Notes under the pieces: model-generated
Told to the model about the DNA's origin: nothing
The model's database searches: none
Seen by the model: the letters and a program-made list of their open reading frames with translations, nothing else
Translations under genes and position numbers: made by a program
Shown here: positions 9,260 through 18,346 of the stretch, in pieces
How positions within the stretch are numbered: position 1 is the first letter of the stretch
Layout of the letters: each line of letters begins with the position of its first letter
From: Maricaulis sp047308265
Lineage (GTDB): Bacteria; Pseudomonadota; Alphaproteobacteria; Caulobacterales; Maricaulaceae
DNA length: 64,000 nt
NCBI RefSeq assembly: GCF_047308265.1
Contig: NZ_JBKQWY010000001.1
Coordinates: 62,001-126,000 of the forward strand
Direction: 5' to 3'

Positions 9260-9349
9260 CTAGCGTGTGCTGCGTCTGCTTCCGCGACGGTAGACGAGTG
9301 CAGCGGTAACAGCCATGCCCGCGGCCAGTACCAGAAGAAGATTGAGCAT
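9260..9349 (-). CDS. Possible 29-residue single-span membrane peptide
   Basis: An ATG at 9349 opens a 29-codon frame with one hydrophobic stretch (MLNLLLVLAAGMAVTAALVY) followed by an arginine-rich tail. A GAGGG lies immediately upstream, although its spacing of about two bases is short. It sits just upstream of the creatininase gene on the same strand. It could be a real small membrane protein or chance; only hydrophobicity and the purine-rich upstream bases support it. Confidence 0.3.
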   Translation of the reverse strand: MLNLLLVLAAGMAVTAALVYRRGSRRSTR

Positions 9350-9547
9350 ATCCCTCACGGTCTCTTTGCGGACCGCTCCCCGAAAGTCTTTGATTGGGAC
9401 TTAAGCGCAAACCTCCTTATGCTTGGTAAATTATGATTCACTGTGTCCACAGCCGGAGACTGCGAGCGTCACGAAGTCGTGACTGGAAATCCCGTCATTG
9501 TCACAGGCATTAGACGATTACAGCGACGTCTTGGGGGAGAGCTGGAC

Positions 9548-10303
9548 TTGCGGTTCGACATCACACTCATCCTGGCGATATCCACACTGGCTGCTACCGC
9601 CTGTACTCCGAATGATCCGCGGCCCCAACAGACCGCGATTGACCGGGCTATCGAGGATTCGACCCGGCCGGAATCTGAGCGTGTTCTGGATGAAAGCCGT
9701 CATCCCGCAGATGTCCTGCTGTTCGCCGGTGTCGAACCGGGCTGGGCGGTTGCCGACCTGACGGCAGGATCAGGGTATTACAGCCGTGTTTTGTCGACCG
9801 CTGTCGGCGAGAACGGACATGTCTGGTCGCACAATCCGACCTGGATCGCTGAGCGCTTCACAGACATGAACATGGCCATGGCGCAGCTTGCCGAGACCCG
9901 AACCAATATGACCTATGTGGTCGAGCCGATCGAGTATTTCGCAAAGGATATCGAGGTGCCCCTCGATGCCGTCTTCATGGTCCTCTTCTATCACGACACG
10001 GCGTGGGATGGCACGGACCGCGCCGCGATGAACCAAGCGATTTTTGACGCTCTTAAACCCGGCGGGGTGTTTCTGGTCATCGACCATCACGCTCCAGACG
10101 GTTCCGGTGTTCAGTTCGTGAATGACACACACCGGATCGAAGCACGCGTCGTCCTCGAGGAAGTCACGGCCGCCGGGTTCGAACTCATCGAGAACAACGC
10201 GATGCTGGCCAATGAGGCCGATCAGCGCGTCCTCTCGGTTTTTGATCCCAGCCTGCGCCGACGCACGGATCGTTTTGTGTATCTCTTCCAGAAACCACTC
10301 TGA
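9548..10303 (+). CDS. Exported class I methyltransferase-like protein
   Basis: With the TTG start at 9548 (GGGGGAGA eight bases upstream) the 251-residue product opens with a signal peptide ending in a weak lipobox (STLAATAC). An in-frame start at 9443 would bury this signal. The mature part resembles the COG4798 predicted methyltransferases: VADLTAGSGYYSRVLS looks like motif I, followed by AVFMVLFYHD and LKPGGVFLVIDHHAPDGSG. SAM is not expected outside the cytoplasm, so the real function of this exported family is unclear. Confidence 0.8.
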   Translation: MRFDITLILAISTLAATACTPNDPRPQQTAIDRAIEDSTRPESERVLDESRHPADVLLFAGVEPGWAVADLTAGSGYYSRVLSTAVGENGHVWSHNPTWIAERFTDMNMAMAQLAETRTNMTYVVEPIEYFAKDIEVPLDAVFMVLFYHDTAWDGTDRAAMNQAIFDALKPGGVFLVIDHHAPDGSGVQFVNDTHRIEARVVLEEVTAAGFELIENNAMLANEADQRVLSVFDPSLRRRTDRFVYLFQKPL

Positions 10304-10320
10304 GACACGTAGACCAAGAA

Positions 10321-10352
10321 AAAGGGCAGTGTCGATGACACCGCCCTGTTTC
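10321..10352. terminator. Bidirectional rho-independent terminator
   Basis: A ten-base-pair stem with one A-C mismatch (arms 10324-10333 and 10337-10346) has a GAT loop. It is flanked by an A run on the left and TGTTT on the right, so it can serve both the methyltransferase-like gene (plus) and the chemoreceptor gene (minus), which converge here. Confidence 0.8.
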
Positions 10353-10399
10353 CGGAATTACAAGGCAAGCTCACTGGCCCTGTACTGTTTCAGGTCGGA

Positions 10400-11857
10400 T
10401 CAGGCTGCATCCAGGGCTGAACGGAAGGCATTGAGTTCCTCTTCAAGCGCACCTGCAGACTGATTGAGCTCGGCAGAGGCTTGAGCGAACTCGCTCGCCG
10501 CATCGCTAGCCCTGGAAGCCGCATTTGTCACCTCACCCATGTCTTGCGACACATCGGAGGTGGCACTGGCGGCGCGTTCAGCCAATTCGGCGATTTCACG
10601 TGTCGCTGCGCTTTGTTCCGTGAAGGCATCACGCACGCTGTCAGAGGAGGATCGTAGTTCGGCGATGATCTCCGCGATCCGGCCAAGCGCCGTCGCAGCC
10701 CCGCCCGATGCTCCGCGCATGGAATCGATCTTACCTGCGATGTCGTTTGATGCCTGGGCCGTCTGTTCTGCCAGGGCCTTGACCTCCGATGCTACGACCG
10801 CGAAACCCTTGCCGGCTTCCCCGGCCCGGGCGGCCTCGATGGTGGCATTCAGGGCCAGGAGATTGGTTTGCTCGGCCACGTCGGCAACCAGTTTCATGAT
10901 CTCTTCGATCTCACGAGCAGCACCCTGGAGATCATCAATGGACCGGCCTGCACCCTCTGCCTCGGCAACGGCCCGTTCGGACACTTCGTCCGAGGTCGAG
11001 AGGATCCGGGCCACTTCTGCGATGGAGGCGGACATTTCCTGAGCCGCAGCCGCCACAGACTGAACGTGAGAATTGGTCTCGGATGCTTTGTGAGACGCGC
11101 CGTCAGCGCTGGACCGTGTCGCATTGGCGTCACCGCTCAGCTGGGCCGCCAGGCCATCGACCTGGGACGCTGCGCCCGCAACACCGGTCGCGACCGTCCG
11201 CAGAGCCGTTTCAAAATCGGCGGCCAGTTTGGCAATCGCTTCGCGGCGGTTTTCAGCCTCGGCCTGAAGATGCGCCTCGGACTCGGCACTTTCAGCCGCA
11301 GCATCCTGGGCTGTTTGTGCTTCAGAGGTCTTTTCCTCAGCCTCAACCAGGGACCGGGCCGTATGGAAGGTCAACCACAGCAGGGCGGCTGACTGACCGA
11401 CAACGACGACGGCATGGAAGACCACACGCCCGAAACTGGCGCCATCGGGAAACACCATCCACGGCAAAGCAAAATTCAAAGTCAGGTGATGCACTGCCGT
11501 GACGACCGCTGCCGCCAGGATCGCACGCCAATCCACCAGCATGGCCGTAGCAGACAGGCAGGCGAAGAAGACCATATGCATGTCGAGCTGCCAGGTCGTT
11601 CCGCTCAGCAGATAGACCAGAACAGCCGGAAGAATAATGGTGGCACCGCCCGTCGTAATGCGCGACGCATTGGTATTGGGCTGAGTTTTCCAGCTCAAGG
11701 CGTTGAGACCCGCAACCAGTCCCAGCACGATTGTCCCCGGCAAGAGTTTGTCAGGCGCGACCCACCAGGCCGCCAGCGGATAGACCAGTGCCGCCAGCCC
11801 GAGAAAGACGGTGAGAAGGGTTTGGGCCTGTGCCCGCAATGCGTCCAGCCGGTTCAT
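10400..11857 (-). CDS. Methyl-accepting chemotaxis protein with multi-span sensor region
   Basis: The 485-residue protein has five to six hydrophobic helices in residues 15-165, then an alanine/glutamate-rich linker and a cytoplasmic MCP signalling domain. The hairpin tip (NLLALNATIEAARAGEAGKG) is fully conserved. There is no large periplasmic domain and no clear HAMP domain, so the signal is probably sensed within or at the membrane. Its ATG overlaps the stop of the small membrane-protein gene upstream by four bases, suggesting the two are made together. The signal is unknown. Confidence 0.92.
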   Translation of the reverse strand: MNRLDALRAQAQTLLTVFLGLAALVYPLAAWWVAPDKLLPGTIVLGLVAGLNALSWKTQPNTNASRITTGGATIILPAVLVYLLSGTTWQLDMHMVFFACLSATAMLVDWRAILAAAVVTAVHHLTLNFALPWMVFPDGASFGRVVFHAVVVVGQSAALLWLTFHTARSLVEAEEKTSEAQTAQDAAAESAESEAHLQAEAENRREAIAKLAADFETALRTVATGVAGAASQVDGLAAQLSGDANATRSSADGASHKASETNSHVQSVAAAAQEMSASIAEVARILSTSDEVSERAVAEAEGAGRSIDDLQGAAREIEEIMKLVADVAEQTNLLALNATIEAARAGEAGKGFAVVASEVKALAEQTAQASNDIAGKIDSMRGASGGAATALGRIAEIIAELRSSSDSVRDAFTEQSAATREIAELAERAASATSDVSQDMGEVTNAASRASDAASEFAQASAELNQSAGALEEELNAFRSALDAA

Positions 11858-12219
11858 AGGCTTGTCTCCACACTTGATATGTTTGCATCCTGGATCAGGA
11901 AGGTGTTTTCACGACCGGCCAGGCATCCACCCAACGCCCCGGGCGGGAGGACGAGCCAGGCGCCTGACTGTTTCAGGGCCTCCAACGTGTCCGTGCTGTC
12001 GATCTGCACGATGGCGATATTGGGCCGGGCTCCAAAACGAAGAAGCCCGGTTTGAGCTGTCGCCGCCGCCCGAACCACGTCGGCATGGCCCCAGCGCATT
12101 GGATACACCACAGCGCCCTGCCCCCCCACCACCGGAGCGGTGAGTGACAGGAAAGGTGTGGTCAGGATGGTGAGAACCACCAATCCCGCCGGCAACCATG
12201 AGATGAAATCCCGTGCCAT
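11854..12219 (-). CDS. Small exported or membrane-anchored protein coupled to the chemoreceptor
   Basis: From the ATG at 12219 the product is about 121 residues; TTG (12237) and GTG (12225) starts are also in frame. A hydrophobic helix near the N-terminus (WLPAGLVVLTILTTPFLSL) could be a signal or anchor. The rest is a small alpha/beta-like domain with two conserved-looking stretches, IAIVQIDSTDTLEALKQSG and LVLPPGALGGC. The four-base overlap with the MCP gene suggests a partner or accessory sensor. I recognise no family. Confidence 0.7.
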   Translation of the reverse strand: MARDFISWLPAGLVVLTILTTPFLSLTAPVVGGQGAVVYPMRWGHADVVRAAATAQTGLLRFGARPNIAIVQIDSTDTLEALKQSGAWLVLPPGALGGCLAGRENTFLIQDANISSVETSL

Positions 12220-12354
12220 AAACACTATTCGTTCCAAGAATAATCCTGGTCCGAAACAACAGTGACACGGTTAACAAAGTGCTTTTCTGGCCGCACCAGA
12301 AGGATCGACAAGGCGTACAAGACTGCAGGCTCGGGTGAATTAGGCCCGCATATT

Positions 12355-13215
12355 TTATGACCCGACGTCTGGATCCGGCGATGTTTCGGGCACAAATCCG
12401 AAGATCAGACTGTCACGCACGCCCAAATGCGTCTCCCAGGCCGCCTTGAACCGCCCTTCCCGCTCAAAGCCTAGCGCCTCCACAAGACGGATCGAGGCCT
12501 GGTTGTCGGGATCAATATCGGCAAACACCCGCCGCAATTGCCGGGCCGAGGTCGCATAGGTCATCACGCGCTGACAGGCCTCCCGTGCGATCCCTTCGCC
12601 CCGTGCGCCCGGCACCAGGATATAGCCCAGTTCGGCGGTGCCCGGCTTGTTGTCAATCAGGACAACCCAACCCAGGGCCGTTTCGATCGCGCCCTTTCGC
12701 GTTATGGCAAAGGTCTGCACACCCTCGCCTGTGATGTTCCAGCGCATATAGCTGCGCACCTCGTCAAGGCTCTCAAGCGCCGGGCGCGACCAATAGGTCA
12801 TGCTGGCTTGATCACCCAGGGCGGCGAACAAAGCTTCCGCGTCCTCGATCTGAAGCGGGCGTAGAACCAGGCGTTCACTCTCCAAAACCGGCACGTCGAG
12901 CGCCCGCCCGCGCATCGCGATCAGATCGGAGGATATTTTAAGCCGCACCTCGTCATATCGCTCGGCAATCGCGCTCTGCATGACCTGAAAACACTCGATT
13001 TCAAGCCAGTCGCGCCCAGAGAAACAGGCCTGCCGCTGGGCCTCGCTGGGCCAGAGCGCATAGGACCACACAAGGCCGTCCTCGCCATCATGAAGACAGG
13101 CGCCATACGAGGCACAAGTTTGGTGGATCAGGCGTGTTGCCTCTTCCCAGGCGCGACGGAAATCCCCCTCACGGCCAGGCTTGAGACGCCAGCGATAAAG
13201 AATAGCAACGGTCAT
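12355..13215 (-). CDS. ABM-like domain fused to GNAT acetyltransferase
   Basis: Residues 1-95 (MTVAILYRWRLKPGREGDFR onward) look like an antibiotic-biosynthesis-monooxygenase-type dimeric barrel. Residues 110-280 form a RimJ/RimL-like GNAT domain (LESERLVLRPLQIEDAEALF, LGYILVPGARGEGIAREA, RVFADIDPDNQASIRLVEAL). The GNAT part should transfer acetyl from acetyl-CoA to an amine. The ATG at 13215 is preferred because earlier starts would overlap rlmN. The ABM half may act as a dimerisation or ligand module; the substrate is unknown. Confidence 0.82.
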   Translation of the reverse strand: MTVAILYRWRLKPGREGDFRRAWEEATRLIHQTCASYGACLHDGEDGLVWSYALWPSEAQRQACFSGRDWLEIECFQVMQSAIAERYDEVRLKISSDLIAMRGRALDVPVLESERLVLRPLQIEDAEALFAALGDQASMTYWSRPALESLDEVRSYMRWNITGEGVQTFAITRKGAIETALGWVVLIDNKPGTAELGYILVPGARGEGIAREACQRVMTYATSARQLRRVFADIDPDNQASIRLVEALGFEREGRFKAAWETHLGVRDSLIFGFVPETSPDPDVGS

Positions 13216-13258
13216 ACCCTTGTTTAAACGGGTAAAATCATTGCGTCCATGGGCCCGA

Positions 13259-14443
13259 TCAAGCCTCATCCGCCAGACGCTGCTTGCGCAACACGCTGGC
13301 CTTCACCTTTTCGCTTTCCGAGCGGAGCTGACCGCAGGCAGCGAGGATATCACGGCCACGCGGTGTACGGATCGGGCTGGCATAACCGGCCTTATTCACC
13401 ACATCGGCAAAGGCTTCTATCTGATCCCAGTCAGAACATTCATACGGGCTGTCCGGCCAGGGATTGAACGGGATGAGATTGATCTTGGACGGCACGCCCT
13501 TGAGCAGTTTCACCAGCGCCCGGGCTTCGGCCAAGCTGTCATTCACGCCTTTCAGCATGACATATTCAAAGGTGACGCGCTTTGAGTTGTTGAGCCCGGG
13601 ATAGGCCCGGATCGCATCCATCAACGCCTTGATATTATAACGTTTGTTCAGCGGGACCAATTCATCGCGCAGCGGATCATGGGTGGCGTGCAACGAGATG
13701 GCCAGCATGGCGCCCGTGCGTTCACCCAGTTCAACAATCTTGGGCACCACGCCGGAAGTGGACACCGTCATGCGGCGACGACCGATGGAGATCCCGTCTC
13801 CGTCGGAAATGATGTCGATCGCATCGCTGACCGCGTCGAGATTATAGAGCGGCTCGCCCATGCCCATGAAGACGATATTGGTCAGCTTGCGGTCTTCATT
13901 CGAAGTCGGCCATTCGCCCAGATCATCCCGGGCCACCATCACCTGCAACACGATTTCCGCGGCGGTCAGATTGCGCACGAGGGCCTGGGTTCCCGTATGA
14001 CAGAAGGTGCAGTTGAGCGTGCAGCCCACCTGGCTCGACACACACAAGGCCCCTGACTTGGAGACATCGGGAATGAAGACTGTCTCACACTCCACGCCCG
14101 GCGCGAGCTCGATCAGGTATTTGCGAGTCCCGTCCACCGAAACCTGGCGATCAATAATGCGAGGACGATCAAGGGTGAACCGTTCTGCAAGCTGGGCGCG
14201 CAGGACCTTGGATACGTTGGACATCTCGTCGAACGAGGTGACACCGTAGTGATAGATCCAACGCCAGAGCTGATCGGCGCGCATCTTGGATTTGCGTTCC
14301 TCGACACCGATCTCCATCACAGCCTGGCGCAATTCCTCACGCGTCAGACCGGCCAGTGAACGTTTCACGGGCGCAGTCGCCTCGGTGCCGTCGAGGCGCG
14401 GGGCTTGCGGATTAGCAGCAGTGATATCGAGGGCGTGCGCCAT
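13259..14443 (-). CDS. rlmN: Dual-specificity RNA methyltransferase RlmN
   Basis: The 394-residue protein contains the radical-SAM motif CTLNCTFC (cysteines spaced CxxxCxxC), MGMGEPLYN, and GRDILAACGQL near the C-terminus, which carries the resolving cysteine. RlmN methylates C2 of A2503 in 23S rRNA and A37 in some tRNAs using a methyl-cysteine intermediate. An N-terminal extension of about 25 residues precedes the conserved core. It is transcribed toward the ABM-GNAT gene with only a short gap. Confidence 0.97.
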   Translation of the reverse strand: MAHALDITAANPQAPRLDGTEATAPVKRSLAGLTREELRQAVMEIGVEERKSKMRADQLWRWIYHYGVTSFDEMSNVSKVLRAQLAERFTLDRPRIIDRQVSVDGTRKYLIELAPGVECETVFIPDVSKSGALCVSSQVGCTLNCTFCHTGTQALVRNLTAAEIVLQVMVARDDLGEWPTSNEDRKLTNIVFMGMGEPLYNLDAVSDAIDIISDGDGISIGRRRMTVSTSGVVPKIVELGERTGAMLAISLHATHDPLRDELVPLNKRYNIKALMDAIRAYPGLNNSKRVTFEYVMLKGVNDSLAEARALVKLLKGVPSKINLIPFNPWPDSPYECSDWDQIEAFADVVNKAGYASPIRTPRGRDILAACGQLRSESEKVKASVLRKQRLADEA

Positions 14444-14529
14444 GGAGCAGTCCAGCTTTGGTTTTACACAGGGCCGCGGGCCATATCATATTTTTGTCGC
14501 GAAGCCGAATCCGAATACGCGGGCCTGGA

Positions 14530-15042
14530 TCAGCCGCACAGCTCACCGACCCGGCGCAAGGCCGCTGTGACCCCACTCAGGGAGAATTCATAGGAGGTGG
14601 CCACACCGTCTTGCGTGGCCGTGGCCGTCAGGCGCATGGTCGATCCACGTCGCATGGCCCGCAGAAGCGCCGGCTCGTCTTCAAGATCATCGAGGAAGCC
14701 CTCCTGGCCGTCGACAAACATGTCATACCGGCTTGAACCAACCGAAACGCGGGGAGGGCTGGTCGGCAGAAGATCATATCCGACGAGCAGGCTGGGCTGA
14801 CCCTCCACGACACCGGACTGCCAGCTGGACACCAAGAAATAGACATTGCCATGACCATGTGAGCGCGGTGCGCTATCGCGCGGACGGCTGAGAGCATAAC
14901 AGATCAGACCGGCATCAGACTGACGTGTGAACACCCGCCAGTCTGAATATTCGCCGCGAAATTGCGGCGCGGTTTGAGCATGAGCCGCGGACAGACCCGA
15001 CAGCGTGAAACAGGCAAGGCAGACAGCCAGAATAGAGCGCAT
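14530..15042 (-). CDS. Invasion-associated locus B (IalB)-like exported protein
   Basis: The ATG at 15042 gives 170 residues starting with a good signal peptide (MRSILAVCLACFTLSGLSAA, cleavage after AHA). The GEYSDWRVFTRQ and LICYALSRP segments and a C-terminal LSGVTAALRRVGELC match the IalB family of periplasmic proteins. Two cysteines could form a disulfide. The family name comes from Bartonella invasion, but in free-living alphaproteobacteria its role is not established. A GTG at 15066 is a possible longer start. Confidence 0.8.
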   Translation of the reverse strand: MRSILAVCLACFTLSGLSAAHAQTAPQFRGEYSDWRVFTRQSDAGLICYALSRPRDSAPRSHGHGNVYFLVSSWQSGVVEGQPSLLVGYDLLPTSPPRVSVGSSRYDMFVDGQEGFLDDLEDEPALLRAMRRGSTMRLTATATQDGVATSYEFSLSGVTAALRRVGELCG

Positions 15043-15119
15043 GACACAGTCCCAGGATGGTTTCACGAACCGATAAAACGCCCGCCATGGGGCGGTTTTG
15101 AGGCGTGGTTAACACAATC

Positions 15120-15743
15120 CTAGAGGTCGGGGGTTTCCGAGATGTTATCATTGCCACCGCGTGCTGCATGCGCGGGAGAGACCGGGGCCAGCCCGCCAAA
15201 CCGGCTCATATCGTCTGCGAGCTGGGTCGACACAGCCTCCACCACCGCGTCGGCACTCATCCGGCCGGAGAAGCTCAGTCCATAACGACCAACCCGGCCA
15301 ACAGACCACACATACTGGCGGGTACGGGACCGGTAACGCAGGGTGTAGCTGGTGGCTCCATCTTCCGACAAATGCGCAAACCAGGCCAGTTTGACACCAT
15401 CGATCAATTCACCCCGTTCGCCTACAAGCGGATGAGGGCGGTGCGGATCATCCAGAACATCCTCGTCCGGCTGACAATCAGCCGTCACCCGATATCCCCG
15501 GATCTGAACCTCCTCGGGTGAGGCTTCCGGCCAGCACAGCATAAACACCGGACCTATCGATCGCGGGATGATGAGACAGGTTTGCGGATCTGAGGGATGG
15601 ACCAGGGCATCCGCATCAAGACGCAGCGCCGCACGTTCGGCCGCGCGAAGGGCTAGACCCGTCATGCGCCGAGCATGAAATACCCGATCCCAGATGTGTT
15701 GAGCCTCCCGCCAGAGCGGGCGCAGTCGGCCTGTCAGTGTCAT
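15120..15743 (-). CDS. Hypothetical protein
   Basis: The 207-residue protein has a basic N-terminal helix, a central beta-rich part and a polar C-terminus. No signal peptide or membrane segment is evident, and I recognise no family. A GGGGGGCAGG stretch before the ATG is a plausible ribosome binding site. It lies in a leftward run between the SpoU methyltransferase and IalB-like genes. Codon use looks like its neighbours, so I take it as a real gene of unknown function. Confidence 0.65.
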   Translation of the reverse strand: MTLTGRLRPLWREAQHIWDRVFHARRMTGLALRAAERAALRLDADALVHPSDPQTCLIIPRSIGPVFMLCWPEASPEEVQIRGYRVTADCQPDEDVLDDPHRPHPLVGERGELIDGVKLAWFAHLSEDGATSYTLRYRSRTRQYVWSVGRVGRYGLSFSGRMSADAVVEAVSTQLADDMSRFGGLAPVSPAHAARGGNDNISETPDL

Positions 15744-15818
15744 GCCTGCCCCCCGGTCAGACCCGACGGGCCTTCAGGCACCGTCATGAAACCTGATCCA
15801 GCCTATAGGCAAGATGGT

Positions 15819-16340
15819 CTAGCGATGCGAGCCGTATTTTTTCCAATCGCTCTCCGGGCCCAGTTTTGGTCCACCGGGCATCAAGGGACGCTCAGGATAG
15901 CCACCCATTGAGACAGTCCGGTCATACAGGGTGACCGCGCAGGCAACGGAGACATTGACGCAGAATTTGGTCGGGATTTTCACGATATGGGCGCACTGGG
16001 CCTGCATGGTTTCGGTCAATGATCCGCGCTCACGGCCAAAAACATAGGCCGCACAGGTTGGATGACGGAAGGAGGGCAAATCGACCGCATCATCGGTCAG
16101 CTCAATCCCGACCAGCTGGCAGTTTTGCGGCAACACCATCGCATCCATATCCTCCCACTCGTAATAGGGCAGGTGGTCGGCCGATTTCGAGGTGTCAGCC
16201 TTATAGACATCGCGCACCCGGTGATGGGCATTGACGGAAAAGGCGAAACTCGCCCCGAACGCATGGGCCGTGCGCATGATGGCCCCGAGATTCATCGGTT
16301 TGGAAATGCCTTCCGCCCCGACGGCAAAATAACCGCGCAT
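15819..16340 (-). CDS. SpoU/TrmH family RNA 2'-O-methyltransferase
   Basis: This 173-residue protein consists of a SPOUT domain only: NLGAIMRTAHAFG (motif 1), YVFGRERGSLTE (motif 2) and IPTKFCVNVSVACAVTLYDR (motif 3, the trefoil-knot SAM site). It lacks the extra N-terminal substrate-binding domain of TrmH or RlmB, so it is a minimal SpoU-type enzyme. It should methylate a ribose 2'-OH in tRNA or rRNA; the exact nucleotide cannot be read from sequence. Confidence 0.88.
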   Translation of the reverse strand: MRGYFAVGAEGISKPMNLGAIMRTAHAFGASFAFSVNAHHRVRDVYKADTSKSADHLPYYEWEDMDAMVLPQNCQLVGIELTDDAVDLPSFRHPTCAAYVFGRERGSLTETMQAQCAHIVKIPTKFCVNVSVACAVTLYDRTVSMGGYPERPLMPGGPKLGPESDWKKYGSHR

Positions 16341-16370
16341 GATCGCTCCTGGCTGGATTTGCGCGTCATC

Positions 16371-17246
16371 TTAAGCCGTTTCGACGCGGATGGAGCCATC
16401 GACATGCAGTATAGCCCGTTTCATACCCGGCGAGTTGAACGGGGTCGCCACACTGCCGTCCGCGCCCAGCACCAGCATGCCGCCTTCGCCGCCCAGCGCC
16501 CCCAGACTGTCGAGCGTGGCCCGGGCAGCGCTCGGCAGGTCCTGACCTCCATAGGCCATACGGGCCGATACGTCCTTGGCCGCTGCGACACGCATGAAGA
16601 ACTCGCCCTGACCCGTACAGCTGACCGCCACGGTCTGATCCGCCCAGGTCGCTCCGCCAATAATCGGCGTATCACCGACCCGGCCTTCCATCTTGTTCAG
16701 CGTTCCGCCGGTCGAGGTGGCCGCCGCCAGACGCCCCTCCAGGTCCAGCGCCACACAGCCCACAGTGCCGGTCGGGAATTCGCGATCATCCGGAGCGGCA
16801 GCAGGCGTGTAGTAATCATTCACGCTTTCAACCCGTTCCAAACCCTTGAGGGCCGCAAAACTCTCTGCACCGCGACCCGCCAACATGACGTGAGGTGTTT
16901 CCTTCAACACCGCCCGAGCTGCCTGAATGGGGCTGATAAACCCTGTGAGAGCTGCCACGGCTCCGGCCTGCTGGCCCGAACCCTCCATAATGGATGCATC
17001 AAGTTCATAACGGCCCGCGCGATTGGGTGAGGCGCCCTTGCCCGCCACATAGAGACCACAGGCTTCCAGGCCGGATACGATCTCGGTCACCACATCCAGG
17101 GCGCTGGCCCCGGCATCAAGCAGGTCGCGGCCCATTTCGGCCAGTGCCTGCATGTTGGCGCGTTCCCGAGCATAGTCATGATCCGCCAGAACGCCGGCAC
17201 CCCCATGTAGCGCCAGGGCACGCTGGCCACGAAACATCTCGCTCAT
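16371..17246 (-). CDS. Isoaspartyl peptidase / L-asparaginase (Ntn hydrolase)
   Basis: The 291-residue product begins LALHGGAGV, the usual start of plant-type asparaginases. GTVGCVALD carries the threonine nucleophile exposed by autocleavage, and GGTLNKMEGRVGDTPIIGGA follows. It should hydrolyse L-asparagine and beta-aspartyl dipeptides. The ATG at 17246 has GGAGG six bases upstream and fits better than the longer frame from 17324. Confidence 0.92.
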   Translation of the reverse strand: MSEMFRGQRALALHGGAGVLADHDYARERANMQALAEMGRDLLDAGASALDVVTEIVSGLEACGLYVAGKGASPNRAGRYELDASIMEGSGQQAGAVAALTGFISPIQAARAVLKETPHVMLAGRGAESFAALKGLERVESVNDYYTPAAAPDDREFPTGTVGCVALDLEGRLAAATSTGGTLNKMEGRVGDTPIIGGATWADQTVAVSCTGQGEFFMRVAAAKDVSARMAYGGQDLPSAARATLDSLGALGGEGGMLVLGADGSVATPFNSPGMKRAILHVDGSIRVETA

Positions 17247-17425
17247 TCTCGTCCTCCAGAGACTTCCGGTCTTGTGACAACAGGCTCTTGATGGCCGGAC
17301 CGGTCTGACGCCCATAGCACCCAATTTGCCGGGCTTGAAGCCTCATGCGACAGGGCGCGTTTCCTTTTCTAGCAAGCCGCGTTATGTCGGTTCACACAAA
17401 CAAATTGGTCGATGGGGAGAACATC

Positions 17426-18208
17426 ATGAAACTCGACGCTTCGATTGCCGCCATTGTCACGGGCGGTGCTTCCGGTCTGGGTGAGGGCACAGCTCGTCGC
17501 CTGGCCGCTGACGGCGCAAAAGTCGCCATTTTCGACATGAATGCCGAACGCGGCGAACAAGTGGCCCAGGAGATCGGCGGCGTGTTCTGCCAGGTCAATG
17601 TGGCGGACGAAGCCAGTGTGGATGCCGGTTTCAAAGCCGCACGCGCTGCGCATGGCCAGGAACGCGTTCTCGTCAATTGTGCCGGTGTGGGCTGGGCCGA
17701 AAAAACCGCTCGCCGGTCCTCATCGACGGGTGCCATCTCCGCCCACACAATGGATGGCTTCAATCGTGTCATCTCGATCAATCTGATCGGTTCTTTCATG
17801 TGCGCCGCGAAATCGGCCGCAGGTATGATGGCGCTCGACCCCCATGGCGAGAGTGGTCGGGGTGTTATTATCAATACGGCGTCTGTCGCTGCCCAGGATG
17901 GTCAGATTGGTCAGGTCGCGTATTCGGCCTCCAAGGGCGGCATCTACGGCATGACCCTGCCGATGGCCCGCGATCTCGCCAAGGAAGGCATTCGCGTCAA
18001 CACCATCCTGCCCGGCTTCTTCGAGACACCGATCTACCAACAGATGCCGCCGGAGGTGAAAGTGAACCTAGCCTCCCACCTGCAATTCCCGCAGCGTTTC
18101 GGCACACCGGCCGAGTATGCCGACCTTGTCGCATTCATGGTCAATAGCGACTACATCAACGCCGAATGTGTGCGCCTGGATGCCGGTGCCCGCATGCCGC
18201 CGAAATAG
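17426..18208 (+). CDS. SDR oxidoreductase, 3-hydroxyacyl-CoA dehydrogenase type II-like
   Basis: The 260-residue protein has the NAD-binding TGGASGLGEG motif, an NCAGVG segment and the catalytic YSASK (Tyr-x3-Lys). Overall it resembles HSD17B10-type short-chain dehydrogenases, which oxidise 3-hydroxyacyl-CoA or 2-methyl-3-hydroxybutyryl-CoA. The ATG at 17426 follows GGGGAGA. A strong terminator follows the gene, so it is probably monocistronic. The substrate class is inferred from overall resemblance. Confidence 0.88.
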   Translation: MKLDASIAAIVTGGASGLGEGTARRLAADGAKVAIFDMNAERGEQVAQEIGGVFCQVNVADEASVDAGFKAARAAHGQERVLVNCAGVGWAEKTARRSSSTGAISAHTMDGFNRVISINLIGSFMCAAKSAAGMMALDPHGESGRGVIINTASVAAQDGQIGQVAYSASKGGIYGMTLPMARDLAKEGIRVNTILPGFFETPIYQQMPPEVKVNLASHLQFPQRFGTPAEYADLVAFMVNSDYINAECVRLDAGARMPPK

Positions 18209-18260
18209 ATGATCCGCTGCGGGTTGATCGCCCGCGGTCGAACAATCGAGACGACGCAAG

Positions 18261-18286
18261 GCCGGCCCTTCAAGGGCCGGCTTTTT
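18261..18286 (+). terminator. Rho-independent terminator after the SDR gene
   Basis: A perfect ten-base-pair GC-rich stem (arms 18261-18270 and 18272-18281) with a one-base formal loop, in practice a few opened pairs, is followed by TTTTT. Confidence 0.88.
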
Positions 18287-18346
18287 GGTACGTGGGTCAC
18301 GCTTGTTTGTTGCGTGCTTGATACCTTTTCAAGCAGCGATTGAATG

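Noticed and set aside
9183..9410. 75-codon open frame on the minus strand
   Set aside because: Composition is not protein-like and it overlaps the creatininase start; the other frame with a membrane helix at 9260-9349 is more plausible.
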